A DNA stretch of 43,938 nucleotides, from contig NZ_FOTE01000033.1 in the NCBI RefSeq assembly GCF_900114475.1, positions 1 to 43,938 on the forward strand, in the 5' to 3' direction. Within the stretch, counting starts at the first letter, position 1. The number at the start of each line of letters is the position of its first letter. The notes below the pieces were generated by a model, which saw nothing but the letters and a program-made list of their open reading frames with translations, was not told the DNA's origin and ran no database searches. Positions 25,613-34,501 of the stretch are shown here, piece after piece. A program made the translations under genes and the position numbers. The DNA comes from Paenibacillus sp. 1_12 (GTDB lineage Bacteria > Bacillota > Bacilli > Paenibacillales > NBRC-103111).

Positions 25613-27400
25613 CTACGCCTCCAATTGTGCGGGAATCAACATCTGAACGCATGTACCTTCGTGTAATTTACCAGTAATACGTAACCAATATTCCTCACCA
25701 TAATGATTATTAATTCTTGCGTTGACATTTTGAAGTCCGATATGATTTCTGGATTCTTGTTGGACTGTCCATGTAGGATGCAGAATAGAACGATGTATTT
25801 CCTTCAACCTGTCTTCACTGATTCCGATCCCATCATCCTGGACTTTGATGTGAAGCGTATGTCCTTGTTTTTTAATGGATAGTAGAAGCGTTCCTTTCCC
25901 CCCCTTGGGCTCTAGACCGTGGTAAAATGAATTCTCAATGATCGGTTGCAGTAGAAATTTCATGATACTATACTTTAATACGTTCTCGTCAATATCATAA
26001 ATGATCTCAAATTTATTAAGAAAACGAATTTGTTGAATATGAATATAGTTTTTGATTTGCTCTAGCTCGCTTTGAATCGTTACATGATTTTTCGATTTAA
26101 CGTTATAACGATACATGTTAGATAAGCTTTTCGTCATCACCGAAATCGGAACAATCCGATGGAGTTCAGCGATAGAATTAATGGTGTTCAGTGTATTGTA
26201 TAAAAAATGAGGATTGATCTGCGCCTGGAGCATATTTAATTCCGCTTGCTTTTGAAGCTGGTTCGATAGGATTTCCTTTTCCCTACTTTCCTTTAACCGG
26301 CTAATCATTAAATTATAACTTTGTACTAATTTTCCAATCTCATCGTTACGCTTCTCATCGACCATTTGGTCCAAGGAACCCGAATCTACAATTTTCATCA
26401 TTTTAATCAGATTATATATGGGCTTGAAAAACCGTCTGGAATATAAAATAGCCATTATACAAGCGGTCAACAGACAAAGTAAACTGATAACTACATATTT
26501 ACTTACATTTTTTTTGAAAGCATTATCAATGATTCTTGAAGGAACATATTGGATGATGGACCATCCAGTTTGCTCATTTAGTGTCTCAGTAAACATATAC
26601 TTTTCACCGTTAATCATCAGTTGAACCAATTCATTAACCTGGCTTTCTCTCTGTTCAAAATAAGACAAAATTTGCTTGATTTCTTGGGCATCGAATGCCA
26701 ATTTGACTGAATTATAAATTAACTTATCACCAGCAGTAACAATCGTTCCTACCTCACTGTTGGATTCCGAAACACCACCAAACAAATTTTCGATAAGCTT
26801 AAACTTGATGTCCAACTTGGCATATACGTCCCGCTCCTTAACACCATCTAAATCAGATAAATAACGGATAATGGAAACGACTTTCCCCTGATTATTGGTA
26901 AATTTGCTATCATAGACATTGGAAATGAATACTTTGCCCTCCTGTAGCTTCTCCTTTGGCATTTCATCCAACAATGGATACAAGTATCCGGTATTGGCCC
27001 CTGTACTGCTGTAGACCCGGCCATTCAAGTCAGAAATCGTAATGCCGACCAATTGTCCATTCATTAATAAGATTTGATCCATCGCCTGCTGCATATAATT
27101 TGAATCATCAATGAATTCTAGACTATTAAGTCTCGTCTTTTTTTCAAGAATCCGTTTGAGTCGATTATCAGTTAAATAAAAATAGGAATTTCTAGAGATA
27201 TTTGAAAAAAAATCAGTTACAACTAGGCTAGTCCTTTTATTTAATTGATTCATAATATCTTCATAACTTTTCTTCGTTTGATTATAATAATCAAGCCCAA
27301 AAATTAACAGGGCAGAAAGAACAGGTATTAAAATTATTATGACATAAGAGAGCATAAGTTTCTTTTGAAACGAGCTTGCCCGGACTTTCAATTTTTTCAT
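25613..27400 (-). CDS. YesM-type sensor histidine kinase
   Basis: A 595-residue membrane kinase: helix 1 at about 15-37, a large extracellular sensor (about 40-300, Cache-like), helix 2 at 302-320, HAMP linker at about 322-374, then the His_kinase domain with phospho-His398 in QAQINPHFLYNTLN, and a HATPase domain with LLQPIIENSFYHG (N box) and DDGIGIS. Such kinases respond to extracellular sugars. It heads the unit kinase - regulator - binding protein. Confidence 0.93.
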   Translation of the reverse strand: MKKLKVRASSFQKKLMLSYVIIILIPVLSALLIFGLDYYNQTKKSYEDIMNQLNKRTSLVVTDFFSNISRNSYFYLTDNRLKRILEKKTRLNSLEFIDDSNYMQQAMDQILLMNGQLVGITISDLNGRVYSSTGANTGYLYPLLDEMPKEKLQEGKVFISNVYDSKFTNNQGKVVSIIRYLSDLDGVKERDVYAKLDIKFKLIENLFGGVSESNSEVGTIVTAGDKLIYNSVKLAFDAQEIKQILSYFEQRESQVNELVQLMINGEKYMFTETLNEQTGWSIIQYVPSRIIDNAFKKNVSKYVVISLLCLLTACIMAILYSRRFFKPIYNLIKMMKIVDSGSLDQMVDEKRNDEIGKLVQSYNLMISRLKESREKEILSNQLQKQAELNMLQAQINPHFLYNTLNTINSIAELHRIVPISVMTKSLSNMYRYNVKSKNHVTIQSELEQIKNYIHIQQIRFLNKFEIIYDIDENVLKYSIMKFLLQPIIENSFYHGLEPKGGKGTLLLSIKKQGHTLHIKVQDDGIGISEDRLKEIHRSILHPTWTVQQESRNHIGLQNVNARINNHYGEEYWLRITGKLHEGTCVQMLIPAQLEA

Positions 27401-27657
27401 CCTGTTTCATCCCTTCAAGTAGATTGTTAATTCCCTCCGTTCGATGACTATAGATAGGTTTTCGAAGATAATATACGCATCTCAGTCAGCTAGGTTGTTG
27501 CCATATAAATGATATCTTGTAGCTTTTGCAATTTAAGATCTCTCACGGAATCACATTCATCAACGTTAAATTTGTTGTAAACACGAAAAGCATAAATTCT
27601 TACTTCCGAAGTATAACAAAAAAACGACATCTCTGCCGTTTTCTCACTGAACACTTA
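27401..27657. other. upstream region of kinase gene, no gene seen
   Basis: AT-rich spacer. A weak hairpin AAACG ... CGTTT with a short T run is at 27621-27643. Confidence 0.4.
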
Positions 27658-27730
27658 TAGAGACTAGCGGGATCGAACTGCCGACTTCTTGTATGCCATG
27701 CAAGCGCTCTTCCACATTGGTCGGTTTCAC
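27658..27730 (-). pseudogene. degenerate tRNA-Ala(GGC)
   Basis: Read on the minus strand, GAGCGCTTGCATGGCATACA and the following AGAAGTCGGCAGTTCGATCC match the D-arm end, anticodon arm and T-arm of tRNA-Ala with anticodon GGC. One anticodon-stem pair and one T-stem pair are mismatched, and the 5' acceptor/D region is eroded, so it is not expected to be functional. It may be an old attachment site or duplicated tRNA end left by an integrative element. Confidence 0.6.
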
Positions 27731-27940
27731 TGCCCATGAGCGGCAGTGCTTAAATTGGCGCTTGCTGGTGACGCGTATACAATGGTAGCCAACATAAGTG
27801 CTGAGTGCAGCACGGCATACAAATATCCTCGTTTCATTCGCAACTCCCAACTCCTTCCTTTTTACAGATAGACGACCGAACATGCGAAAAGTTACGAGCT
27901 ATATTTTGAAGGTTATGTTAAGACAGCGCCAATCGCCAGT

Positions 27941-28196
27941 CTAATACTTTATTTGAGCTCCTTCACTTTCAAGATAGTGTAGCATTTTTTCAATATCTTC
28001 GATTGCATAGCTTCTAATACGAGTGTCTTACTTTCAATACATCACTTTGACTTGAAAATCACATTCTGCTTTGTTTACATATATTCTCAACGGCTTTTAA
28101 CAAATCGACTTCCTGACCGTTTCTCTTCCATGTGTCGCGAGGCCACGAAACAAACTTATGCGCATAATCCCTGTGATAGTAAACGTTGGTGTAGAA
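27941..28196 (-). pseudogene. unrecognised decayed gene
   Basis: Two consecutive open pieces on the minus strand in different frames: FYTNVYYHRDYAHKFVSWPR, then TWKRNGQEVDLLKAVENICK (28196-28059), and DTRIRSYAIEDIEKMLHYLE ending IKY (28027-27941). They read like one protein of about 90 residues or more broken by indels. No family recognised. Confidence 0.35.
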
Positions 28197-28461
28197 AGAA
28201 AATAAAGTATTTTCTTAGTACTTAGGTTAAAATAAGTCCCTTGTTTAAGCACTACATGCTACCCGCGTACGTTCTTTAATAGGTAATTGGAAATGGAATA
28301 TAATGATGAGGACGTAGCCCAAGCGAAGGCGCGGGAGCGTTCTTTTTATTAACCGGGAAGTTTAAACGCAAAAAAAGAGGCTATATAGTTTTGAATTTGC
28401 GTGAAGGTCAGTCAGACGTAATAATAGAAAAGTGGGAAACAAAGTTGGGAGGCAGGAGAAC

Positions 28462-28719
28462 ATGGACAAGGAGAAAAAGGCTCTGGAGAAAGCGACAACG
28501 ATATATGAAACAGGCGAAATCATAACGGCGAAAGTGTACAAGGTCAGCCAGGAGCAGAAAGAGGAACTCGATCGTCTATCAGCTGAGAGGCACGAAAAGT
28601 TACTCGAGGAGGCAATACCGAAGATCCGAGAGCGGTACGAACAGCTAGTCAAGCTCCGGCAGCAACAGCCGAAGACTGACGACGGTGGCAAGCCTCCGAG
28701 TGATTCCGCTAACGGGTAA
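28462..28719 (+). CDS. small coiled-coil hypothetical protein
   Basis: An 85-residue, highly charged protein (MDKEKKALEKATTIYETGE...), mostly helical with a predicted coiled coil at about 30-65 and a polar Pro/Gly tail. GGAGGCAGGAG directly precedes ATG 28462, which I prefer to the open GTG at 28432. A TATAAT-like box at 28295-28300 may belong to its promoter. No family recognised; no partner gene nearby. Confidence 0.6.
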   Translation: MDKEKKALEKATTIYETGEIITAKVYKVSQEQKEELDRLSAERHEKLLEEAIPKIRERYEQLVKLRQQQPKTDDGGKPPSDSANG

Positions 28720-28774
28720 ATTAGTTCAATAAAATGGCTTTTACCACTTTTGAGCAACATGCTAAAATACATTA

Positions 28775-28845
28775 GTACCAGTTAACCTCTGAGTCTAATG
28801 TGGAGCTTAGAAAGACTTCTATAAAGTATTTGTGGTAACTGGTAC
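28775..28845. repeat. inverted repeat GTACCAGTTA / TAACTGGTAC
   Basis: Perfect 10-bp arms 51 bp apart, with an inner ATTAG/CTAAT pair, just after the coiled-coil protein gene. It could be a structured RNA or an operator pair; no T run. Confidence 0.4.
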
Positions 28846-29075
28846 GTTATTTAGAAGGAATTGGCACATAATAGGCGTATATATAATTGTGCAGTGACCT
28901 CTCAGGGAACAACCTCCCATAATAGTATGGATATATGTTCTTGTCCTCTTACAGTTTTATATATGGTGTCATACCCAATATAAGTTCTATTCGTCCCCGA
29001 ATAAAAAATAAGTTTTAAAAAGCCGCAAATATAATAAATGCGGCTTTCTTTTTTTGGGGTCTTTTTTGTGTGTTT

Positions 29076-29972
29076 TTAGTGTAGGTTGGGCGCTAATTCT
29101 GCTATCGTTTGAGCTAATATGTCAACTGCTCGATATTCTTCTTCAAGACTATTCTCTGGACCACCAATTTCAATTACGAGGGAATTTTGCAACAGATCTT
29201 GATTATATGACAAACTTGTTTCTGGGGAAGCATCTTTTATTAAAACCTGAGGAAGACCTGGATAATTTGTTTGAATTTTATCATGTAGTGTATTCGTAAA
29301 CTTTATATTATCTTGATATTTCGTATTTGATCTAGTTACTACAAATTGGACTTTTGCTACATTACTACCATTGATACTAATAGTAGTTTTTTCTCTCGGT
29401 AATGAATTCCTGTGTATATCAAACACCATTTTGAGTGATGGATTTATTTTTAAGGCGTTAACTACTGTCACTCTTGATAACTTATAAGAATCTGCATAGC
29501 TAAAGTTAGTCTCGGAACCATAATCCGTTCTGTCTACGAGCGCTTTTATCTTAAGTCCCTCCAGTTTCTCACTGAGGTGCTTTCCTACCGATGTAATATT
29601 TTTATTAATATCAATTGACTGGGCCTCTTCTGGTGAAGTTATTTGTAGTTCAGGAACAAAGGATTCACGATTATGAGTATGGTAAATAAAAACTAAAGGC
29701 TCAGTTTTCTCTTGTGGTGTTATATTATTGGGATGCTTAGCGGCCTTTATTGAGTTAAAGCTTGCATAAATTGCTGAATTTATTTGTTGGCTACCTGAAA
29801 AATACGTTAACCAAGTTGTCAAGATTATCATGCCAATGGATATCCCTGAAATCAGGAGATACTTTTTCAAGAAAGTCCCTTTGTTTAATTTACTACTAGC
29901 AATCCGCCTTAAGTCTTGTCTGGTTTTATTTACAAATTCAATGCGCGGATTCAAATCAGGAGATTTTTTCAA
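29076..29972 (-). CDS. SpoIIP-like membrane cell-wall hydrolase, frameshifted start
   Basis: A SpoIIP-family protein: cytoplasmic N-tail (1-37), one membrane helix (38-58), then an extracellular SpoIIP domain with the conserved blocks IYHTHNRESF (96-105), FDIHRNSL (184-191) and IEIGGPENSLEEE (267-279), which carry the conserved His, His and Glu. SpoIIP degrades septal peptidoglycan during engulfment; this one is shorter (298 versus about 400 residues). The frame has only a TTG start without a ribosome binding site. A better start, ATG 30012, overlaps the sigma-factor stop and reads MTKKIDEEYIVNF, but a T7 run (about 29974-29980) puts it out of frame; six T would give NFLKKSPDLNPR. Coupling to an ECF sigma gene suggests that the N-tail acts as its anti-sigma factor. 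Confidence 0.82.
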   Translation of the reverse strand: MKKSPDLNPRIEFVNKTRQDLRRIASSKLNKGTFLKKYLLISGISIGMIILTTWLTYFSGSQQINSAIYASFNSIKAAKHPNNITPQEKTEPLVFIYHTHNRESFVPELQITSPEEAQSIDINKNITSVGKHLSEKLEGLKIKALVDRTDYGSETNFSYADSYKLSRVTVVNALKINPSLKMVFDIHRNSLPREKTTISINGSNVAKVQFVVTRSNTKYQDNIKFTNTLHDKIQTNYPGLPQVLIKDASPETSLSYNQDLLQNSLVIEIGGPENSLEEEYRAVDILAQTIAELAPNLH

Positions 29973-30008
29973 AAAAATTAACTATGTACTCTTCATCAAT
30001 TTTTTTAG

Positions 30009-30572
30009 TCATAAATCAAACTCCCCTTTCATGCTCGTCAATTTTTTTTGAAGTAATGCTAATGCCCTGTGGTAATCAACTTTAACCTTTGATTCAGAGC
30101 AATTTAAGATTTTGGCAGTTTCTTTTATCGACAACTCGTTAATAGCTCGTAAAATAAATACTGATCTATAATTAGGTTTTAATTTGGTTAAAGAATCTTG
30201 AATAGTTTTATAAGTTTCTTTTGCTTCTAAGTTTTCTTGTGGCAATCCTGTGTTAGCAATCATTTTGGTGAAAAAATTATCATTAAATAATGAGTAAAAC
30301 CTTTTTCGCTTATAATGATCAATAGCTACGTGCTTGGCAATTGATAAAATCCATGATCTTAAATGAAAATTTTGCTTAAATGTAGTAATTGATTTAATAA
30401 CTTGTATAAACACCTCGTGTGTTAAATCTTCTGCGTCACTTTTATTACCAGTGAAGCAAATTAAAAATCCATAAACCGATTTATAATGTTCTTCATAGAT
30501 CGTATCTATGGTAAGATCTAGATCTATCTTCCCATCCTTCAAAAAACTATAACTAACAGTCTCTGTCTTCAT
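30009..30572 (-). CDS. ECF-type RNA polymerase sigma factor
   Basis: A 187-residue sigma-70 family factor. Region 2 (about 25-90): YEEHYKSVYGFLICFTGN, DAEDLTHEVF and SWILSIAKHVAIDHYKRK. Region 4 (about 125-175): LKPNYRSVFILRAINELSIK followed by ETAKILNCSESKVKVDYHRA. GGAGGTGACG precedes ATG 30572. Its stop overlaps the proposed start of the SpoIIP-like gene (TTATGA), the layout of a sigma/anti-sigma pair. Targets unknown, probably cell-envelope genes. Confidence 0.9.
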   Translation of the reverse strand: MKTETVSYSFLKDGKIDLDLTIDTIYEEHYKSVYGFLICFTGNKSDAEDLTHEVFIQVIKSITTFKQNFHLRSWILSIAKHVAIDHYKRKRFYSLFNDNFFTKMIANTGLPQENLEAKETYKTIQDSLTKLKPNYRSVFILRAINELSIKETAKILNCSESKVKVDYHRALALLQKKLTSMKGEFDL

Positions 30573-30650
30573 TCAGCTCGTCACCTCCATTTGATTTTCA
30601 GTTATACATTCGAATAAGCGCACTAGAAAGTTACAAAAATTTTCCAGAAA

Positions 30651-30679
30651 TAAAAGCAGCCGTATGACTAATCGGCTGC
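30651..30679 (-). terminator. terminator before sigma gene
   Basis: GCAGCCG (30656-30662) pairs with CGGCTGC (30673-30679). On the minus strand TTTTATTT follows, so it ends the transcript of the YjcZ-like gene and insulates the sigma operon. Confidence 0.7.
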
Positions 30680-30788
30680 CTATTTTGTATATTGGAAGAA
30701 CCGTTCTTTGTATCGATACATTACAAAATTAATTTGTTTTTAGACATATACGATAAATGAGCCGTTTCTTTCCTGAATTAAAGAGAGC

Positions 30789-30887
30789 TTATAGTACACA
30801 ACACATAGACACGATCACCAAAAGAATAAAGAGGACTAAAACTTGTGCAGAATTGATACGATGATGAAGGACTTCTCCCATATTCAT
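30789..30887 (-). CDS. YjcZ-like sporulation miniprotein
   Basis: A 32-residue protein starting MNMGEVLHH and ending in a single hydrophobic helix, VLVLFILLVIVSMCCVL. AAAAGGAGTGGAG lies right before ATG 30887. Composition and layout match the small YjcZ/SscA-type membrane peptides of Bacillales spores. The terminator at 30651-30679 lies 110 bp downstream. Confidence 0.6.
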   Translation of the reverse strand: MNMGEVLHHRINSAQVLVLFILLVIVSMCCVL

Positions 30888-31145
30888 CTCCACTCCTTTT
30901 AATGGATTCAACTACGTTTTATATTATGTACGTAATTATCCATTGATTGGACAAAGATACAAGGTACATGAAAAATCTACGATAATCTTTTTGATCTACT
31001 TTAACATCATGTACTTGATACATTTGAAGTTGCTGAGTACGATCAGATTATTAAGAACAAATTTAACCGGAGTGAAGGTTTTTTAACCTCAAACAGCACT
31101 TTATATGAGTAAATAAAATTAACATTTCAACTAAATATGAACAAC
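30888..31145. other. AT-rich intergenic, no gene seen
   Basis: No supported ORF on either strand; probable promoter region for the miniprotein gene. Confidence 0.4.
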
Positions 31146-31168
31146 AAAAAGGCCCTATCTCTAGGGCT
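31146..31168 (-). terminator. minus-strand terminator
   Basis: GCCCTA / TAGGGC stem with a 4-base loop; the five A at 31146-31150 give a T run on the minus strand. It lies 9 bp after the stop of a small minus-strand frame. Confidence 0.65.
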
Positions 31169-31176
31169 AATGATTG

Positions 31177-31293
31177 TTATCCTTGCTCGTGTTTAATAAC
31201 TTTTAATAAACAAGAAATCGTATTAGAATGCATTGTCTCATGGATAGTCCGGATGAAGATTTCGCGTATTTTGCATGAATCGCGATGTTCCAA
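31177..31293 (-). CDS. possible 38-aa ORF before a terminator
   Basis: A frame LEHRDSCKIREIFIRTIHET continuing to HEQG from TTG 31293, just before a good terminator. No ribosome binding site; it may be the tail of a lost gene. Unrecognised. Confidence 0.25.
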   Translation of the reverse strand: MEHRDSCKIREIFIRTIHETMHSNTISCLLKVIKHEQG

Positions 31294-31441
31294 CGAATAC
31301 TATCGTTATCTATTAATCATTGTATTACATATCTTTTAACTAAATATCTATATTTTTCGCTTATTTTGGTAAAAGAAATAATTGTCGATCTTTTATTTAA
31401 CAAAGGGCGGGTTTGCCTCATATAAAACAAGGGGGTTCTTT

Positions 31442-31783
31442 GTTAATGCCGCATCATTCACTGCATACGAAGGAAACGAACAATTGATGGAATACTTTGC
31501 TACTAAGGGAGTGATCGTTATTTTCACGCACCCCTTGTCTAAATACTAACAAACCAAGAGCATACGCGTTAATGGTGTTGTTCCCGGTACCATCTGGACT
31601 CCGCTCATCCCGGCTTCTTTCCCTGCGGATCATGTGGCCAATTGGGGCTTGAAGACTGCAATAAAGCGGGCAGAACAACCTTATGAAATCGCACCCGCTT
31701 TTGAATACTTGGCTTCGGACAATTCTTCTTACGTTACAGGGCGATTTATTCATGTCACCGGCGGAGTCATAATGAACGAATAA
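31442..31783 (+). pseudogene. SDR oxidoreductase, C-terminal remnant with stop
   Basis: C-terminal half of a short-chain dehydrogenase of the general-stress type (YdaD/YhxC-like). NAASFTAYEGNEQLMEYFAT corresponds to the catalytic Ser region, and the expected YxxxK is altered to YFATK. An in-frame TAA lies at 31547-31549 after LSKY, then RVNGVVPGTIWTPLIPASFP continues to the C-terminal YLASDNSSYVTGRFIHVTGG. The N-terminal nucleotide-binding half is absent. Its stop is 21 bp before the exporter gene. Confidence 0.75.
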
Positions 31784-31804
31784 GCTGAAGATGGAGCGAA
31801 CAAA

Positions 31805-32836
31805 ATGGCGAATAAAATGATCGACTTTATCAAATACAAAGGGGTTATATGGAAAATCCCAATAGCTTCAGCATTGTCATGGGAACTCGCTGAGTGGGCT
31901 GGGTCCAAACATCCGTACTTGGCTCCTCTGACGGTCATTTTGTCTATCCAATTAACCGTCGACAAATCCATACAATTTGCATGGCAGCGTGTTTTGGGGA
32001 CCATTGCAGGCGTTCTTTTTACAATAACGATAGCACCGTATGTCGGCTTAAACGGCTGGAGTATAGGACTCCTCCTTCTCGTTGGGGCTCTCATAGTAAT
32101 GTGGCTGAAATTGGATCATGCCATTTTAGTTCAAGTTACTCTAAGCATTTTATTGGTTATGTACTTTCAAAGCAAGATGCCGAGTTACTCCCTTGATCGG
32201 ATACGCGATACGATTATCGGAGCAGTTATTGCTATCGCGATCCATATCATGGTTTTCCCTCCCGATTCCGTTAACAAAGCCCGAAAAAAGATGATACATT
32301 TCGCAGATCACCTATCCAACCACTTTATGAACACTGCTCTTTGGGTTCAAGAGGGCTGTTCCTCAAGTAAAACTCAAATCCTGCAAACAAAATTGCAAAC
32401 GTTATTCCAGGAGCTTCATCAAGCGACAACCGAGTTGGATAATGCGGAGCAAAGTTTGCGTTACAATCCTTTAGGTACCAAAAAACGCGCTAGCTTGCAA
32501 GAACTAACCCGACAAATGAAACATCTTCGATCTGGTTATGCCAATCTTGCCGACATGATACGAGTTTTTACAAAATGGTCGGAAAGCGGCCATTTTGCGA
32601 ATGAAAATCAACGAATATGGGCCGATCATTTAAACTTGTTAGCGAACCTTGTAAAGCAATGGAAAAAAGCTTTAGATGATTCGAATGCAGTTAGCTCAGT
32701 TTCCAAAGAATCAGCTCTGCAAATTAAAGTGCCTACCCATATGGAGAACTACCAATACCCGCTTGCGTTATATATGAACGCCGAACAAGTTATTCAAGAT
32801 TTCCAAATTGCGAATGTTTCCAATAAAATCCTGTAA
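31805..32836 (+). CDS. FUSC/aromatic acid exporter-like membrane protein
   Basis: A 343-residue protein: five to six helices in the first 155 residues (WELAEWAGSKHPYLAPLTVI, the YVGLNGWSIGLLLLVGALIV pair and RDTIIGAVIAIAIHIMVF), then a helical cytoplasmic domain (about 160-340). This is the layout of FUSC/ArAE (DUF939-type) exporters in Bacillales. GGAGCG precedes ATG 31805. Its 3' end overlaps the convergent MocA-like gene by 43 bp. Substrate unknown. Confidence 0.8.
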   Translation: MANKMIDFIKYKGVIWKIPIASALSWELAEWAGSKHPYLAPLTVILSIQLTVDKSIQFAWQRVLGTIAGVLFTITIAPYVGLNGWSIGLLLLVGALIVMWLKLDHAILVQVTLSILLVMYFQSKMPSYSLDRIRDTIIGAVIAIAIHIMVFPPDSVNKARKKMIHFADHLSNHFMNTALWVQEGCSSSKTQILQTKLQTLFQELHQATTELDNAEQSLRYNPLGTKKRASLQELTRQMKHLRSGYANLADMIRVFTKWSESGHFANENQRIWADHLNLLANLVKQWKKALDDSNAVSSVSKESALQIKVPTHMENYQYPLALYMNAEQVIQDFQIANVSNKIL

Positions 32837-33423
32837 TCTTCAGCAGTATCCACATCCATGAACAAGCCCGGGATTGCGAAATCGATGCAAATGCCCGATG
32901 ATTCTTTTCGGATAAGATGTCTCGCTCCCTGGTCGTTCTGCAATCGTAGGAGTTCCGGAAACATTCGCTGACTAAAAATAACCGGCGGTCTTGCCAAACC
33001 GTCATATCTTGAGGCCACAAAACCGAGGTTGGTGTTCGTTTGAAACCTTATAAGCAGCTCATTGATCATCTCTTTTGTAATGAAAGGTTGATCCGCCAGT
33101 AATATCATCACGGCTGCCGCTTCCACCGCGAGTGCTGCCTGTATACCGCACCGCAGGGAGTGCGCTTGCCCCAAATGCGCTTCGGAACAGCGAATAACGG
33201 ACCATTTCCGGTGGATCCGATTCAGGTAAAATGTATGATCTATCCAATCTGCTGCAACGTCATTGGATACGACCAAAACATAATCCAAATTGGAGCTCAA
33301 AGCCGCAGCCAACGCATAGTTCCCCAAATTCATTGGCCCCAATGGAAGTCGAAGCTTATTCGAACCCATTCGGGTACTTTGGCCTGCCGCTAAATAAATG
33401 CCAACGATATTATTCCGTTTCAT
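32794..33423 (-). CDS. pucB: MocA/PucB-like molybdenum cofactor nucleotidyltransferase
   Basis: A 209-residue NTP-transferase that matures the molybdenum cofactor, probably to the cytidine dinucleotide form. The signature LAAGQSTRMGSNKLRLP is at residues 11-27, LLADQPFI is the metal-binding region and RPPVIF follows. Last gene of the xanthine dehydrogenase operon; ATG 33423 overlaps the end of the XdhC-like gene by 14 bp, so it is translationally coupled. Symbol by analogy with Bacillus subtilis pucB. Confidence 0.87.
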   Translation of the reverse strand: MKRNNIVGIYLAAGQSTRMGSNKLRLPLGPMNLGNYALAAALSSNLDYVLVVSNDVAADWIDHTFYLNRIHRKWSVIRCSEAHLGQAHSLRCGIQAALAVEAAAVMILLADQPFITKEMINELLIRFQTNTNLGFVASRYDGLARPPVIFSQRMFPELLRLQNDQGARHLIRKESSGICIDFAIPGLFMDVDTAEDYRILLETFAIWKS

Positions 33424-34453
33424 GGTTCACAACTTCTTGCTTTTTGTTTTTTCTAAGTATTAGTTCTGCGACAATACTCACTGCGATTTCCTCCGGCCCC
33501 TCTGCTCCAATGGCAAGTCCGATGGGAGAATAAACTTTCATCGGTACCGGCATGCCTGTTAACAAACGTTCGGTTCTACTTTTCGATCCCAAAATGCCGA
33601 GATAACAAAGCTGCCGCTCCGCAAGAAGTTGAACCAGCTGCTGGTCCCTCCTGAAATTATGAGTCATTACAACTGCATGATCATCAGGAGTAAAATGAGT
33701 CATCTTCATCGTTTCCTCCGGAAACCCCAAAATAAATGATTCAGCATCCGGAAAATAACGTCGATCGCATAAAGCGGGTCTCCAATCGGAGACGACAACG
33801 GCGTAGCCGGTGGCTGCCGCTAATGCAGCAAGCGGCCTCGCGTCCGGTCCCGCGCCAAATATTATCAGGCGCGGTTTGGGATAATAGGTATGAACGAATA
33901 TGTCCGATTGTATGGATGAGACAAATCTCATTCCGCTCCTGCGAGAATCTTCGGAGGACATCAAATGTATGAGTGACTTCGGAAATTCTCCCCGCCACTC
34001 CCCGAACTGGTGCCTATCAGTGGTCAAGAAACCATAATCGGTCACAGAGCCATCCGAACCGAATCTTTTAACGAGTATGACCTCGATCTGCTGATCCAAA
34101 TAATGCTTCAATGTATATAAATGATCCACAAACACATCATGTACTGGCTCCATCGTTACATGAACAACACCGCCGCACCCCGGTTCTTCCCCCCAGGATA
34201 GCGGCTCAAATGATTGCATATCGAACACAAAGCTTCGAGAAACGCCTGTTTCCAAAATATCGGGTACACAGGCCGAAAGATGAGCCTCAAGACAGCCGGC
34301 GCTTAATACCCCTAATTGTGAACCATCTTCCAGAAACAGCATGGATGCTCCTTCTTTACGGTAAGTGCTCCCTTCCACTTGGGTAATCGTCGCAAGCACA
34401 CTTCTTAGGTCGATACGTTGAATGGTCTCTAAAATACGATGTATTTCTTCCAA
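33410..34453 (-). CDS. pucA: XdhC/CoxI-family maturation factor
   Basis: A 347-residue chaperone that inserts sulfurated molybdenum cofactor into the large subunit. N-terminal XdhC/CoxI domain (VEGSTYRKEGASML, SAGCLEAHL) and C-terminal Rossmann domain (LIIFGAGPDARPLAALAAATG, YLGILGSKSR). It starts at TTG 34453, with AGGAGGGG 7-9 bases upstream. Fourth gene of the operon, overlapping the MocA-like gene. Symbol by analogy with B. subtilis pucA. Confidence 0.9.
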   Translation of the reverse strand: MEEIHRILETIQRIDLRSVLATITQVEGSTYRKEGASMLFLEDGSQLGVLSAGCLEAHLSACVPDILETGVSRSFVFDMQSFEPLSWGEEPGCGGVVHVTMEPVHDVFVDHLYTLKHYLDQQIEVILVKRFGSDGSVTDYGFLTTDRHQFGEWRGEFPKSLIHLMSSEDSRRSGMRFVSSIQSDIFVHTYYPKPRLIIFGAGPDARPLAALAAATGYAVVVSDWRPALCDRRYFPDAESFILGFPEETMKMTHFTPDDHAVVMTHNFRRDQQLVQLLAERQLCYLGILGSKSRTERLLTGMPVPMKVYSPIGLAIGAEGPEEIAVSIVAELILRKNKKQEVVNHETE

Positions 34454-34501
34454 ACTCGCCCCTCCTTAGGCTCCCGGAAAGCATGGGTTCCCATCATTAT
34501 T

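Noticed and set aside
27658-27730. Intact tRNA-Ala gene
   Set aside because: Mismatches in the anticodon and T stems and an eroded 5' half make it a relic.
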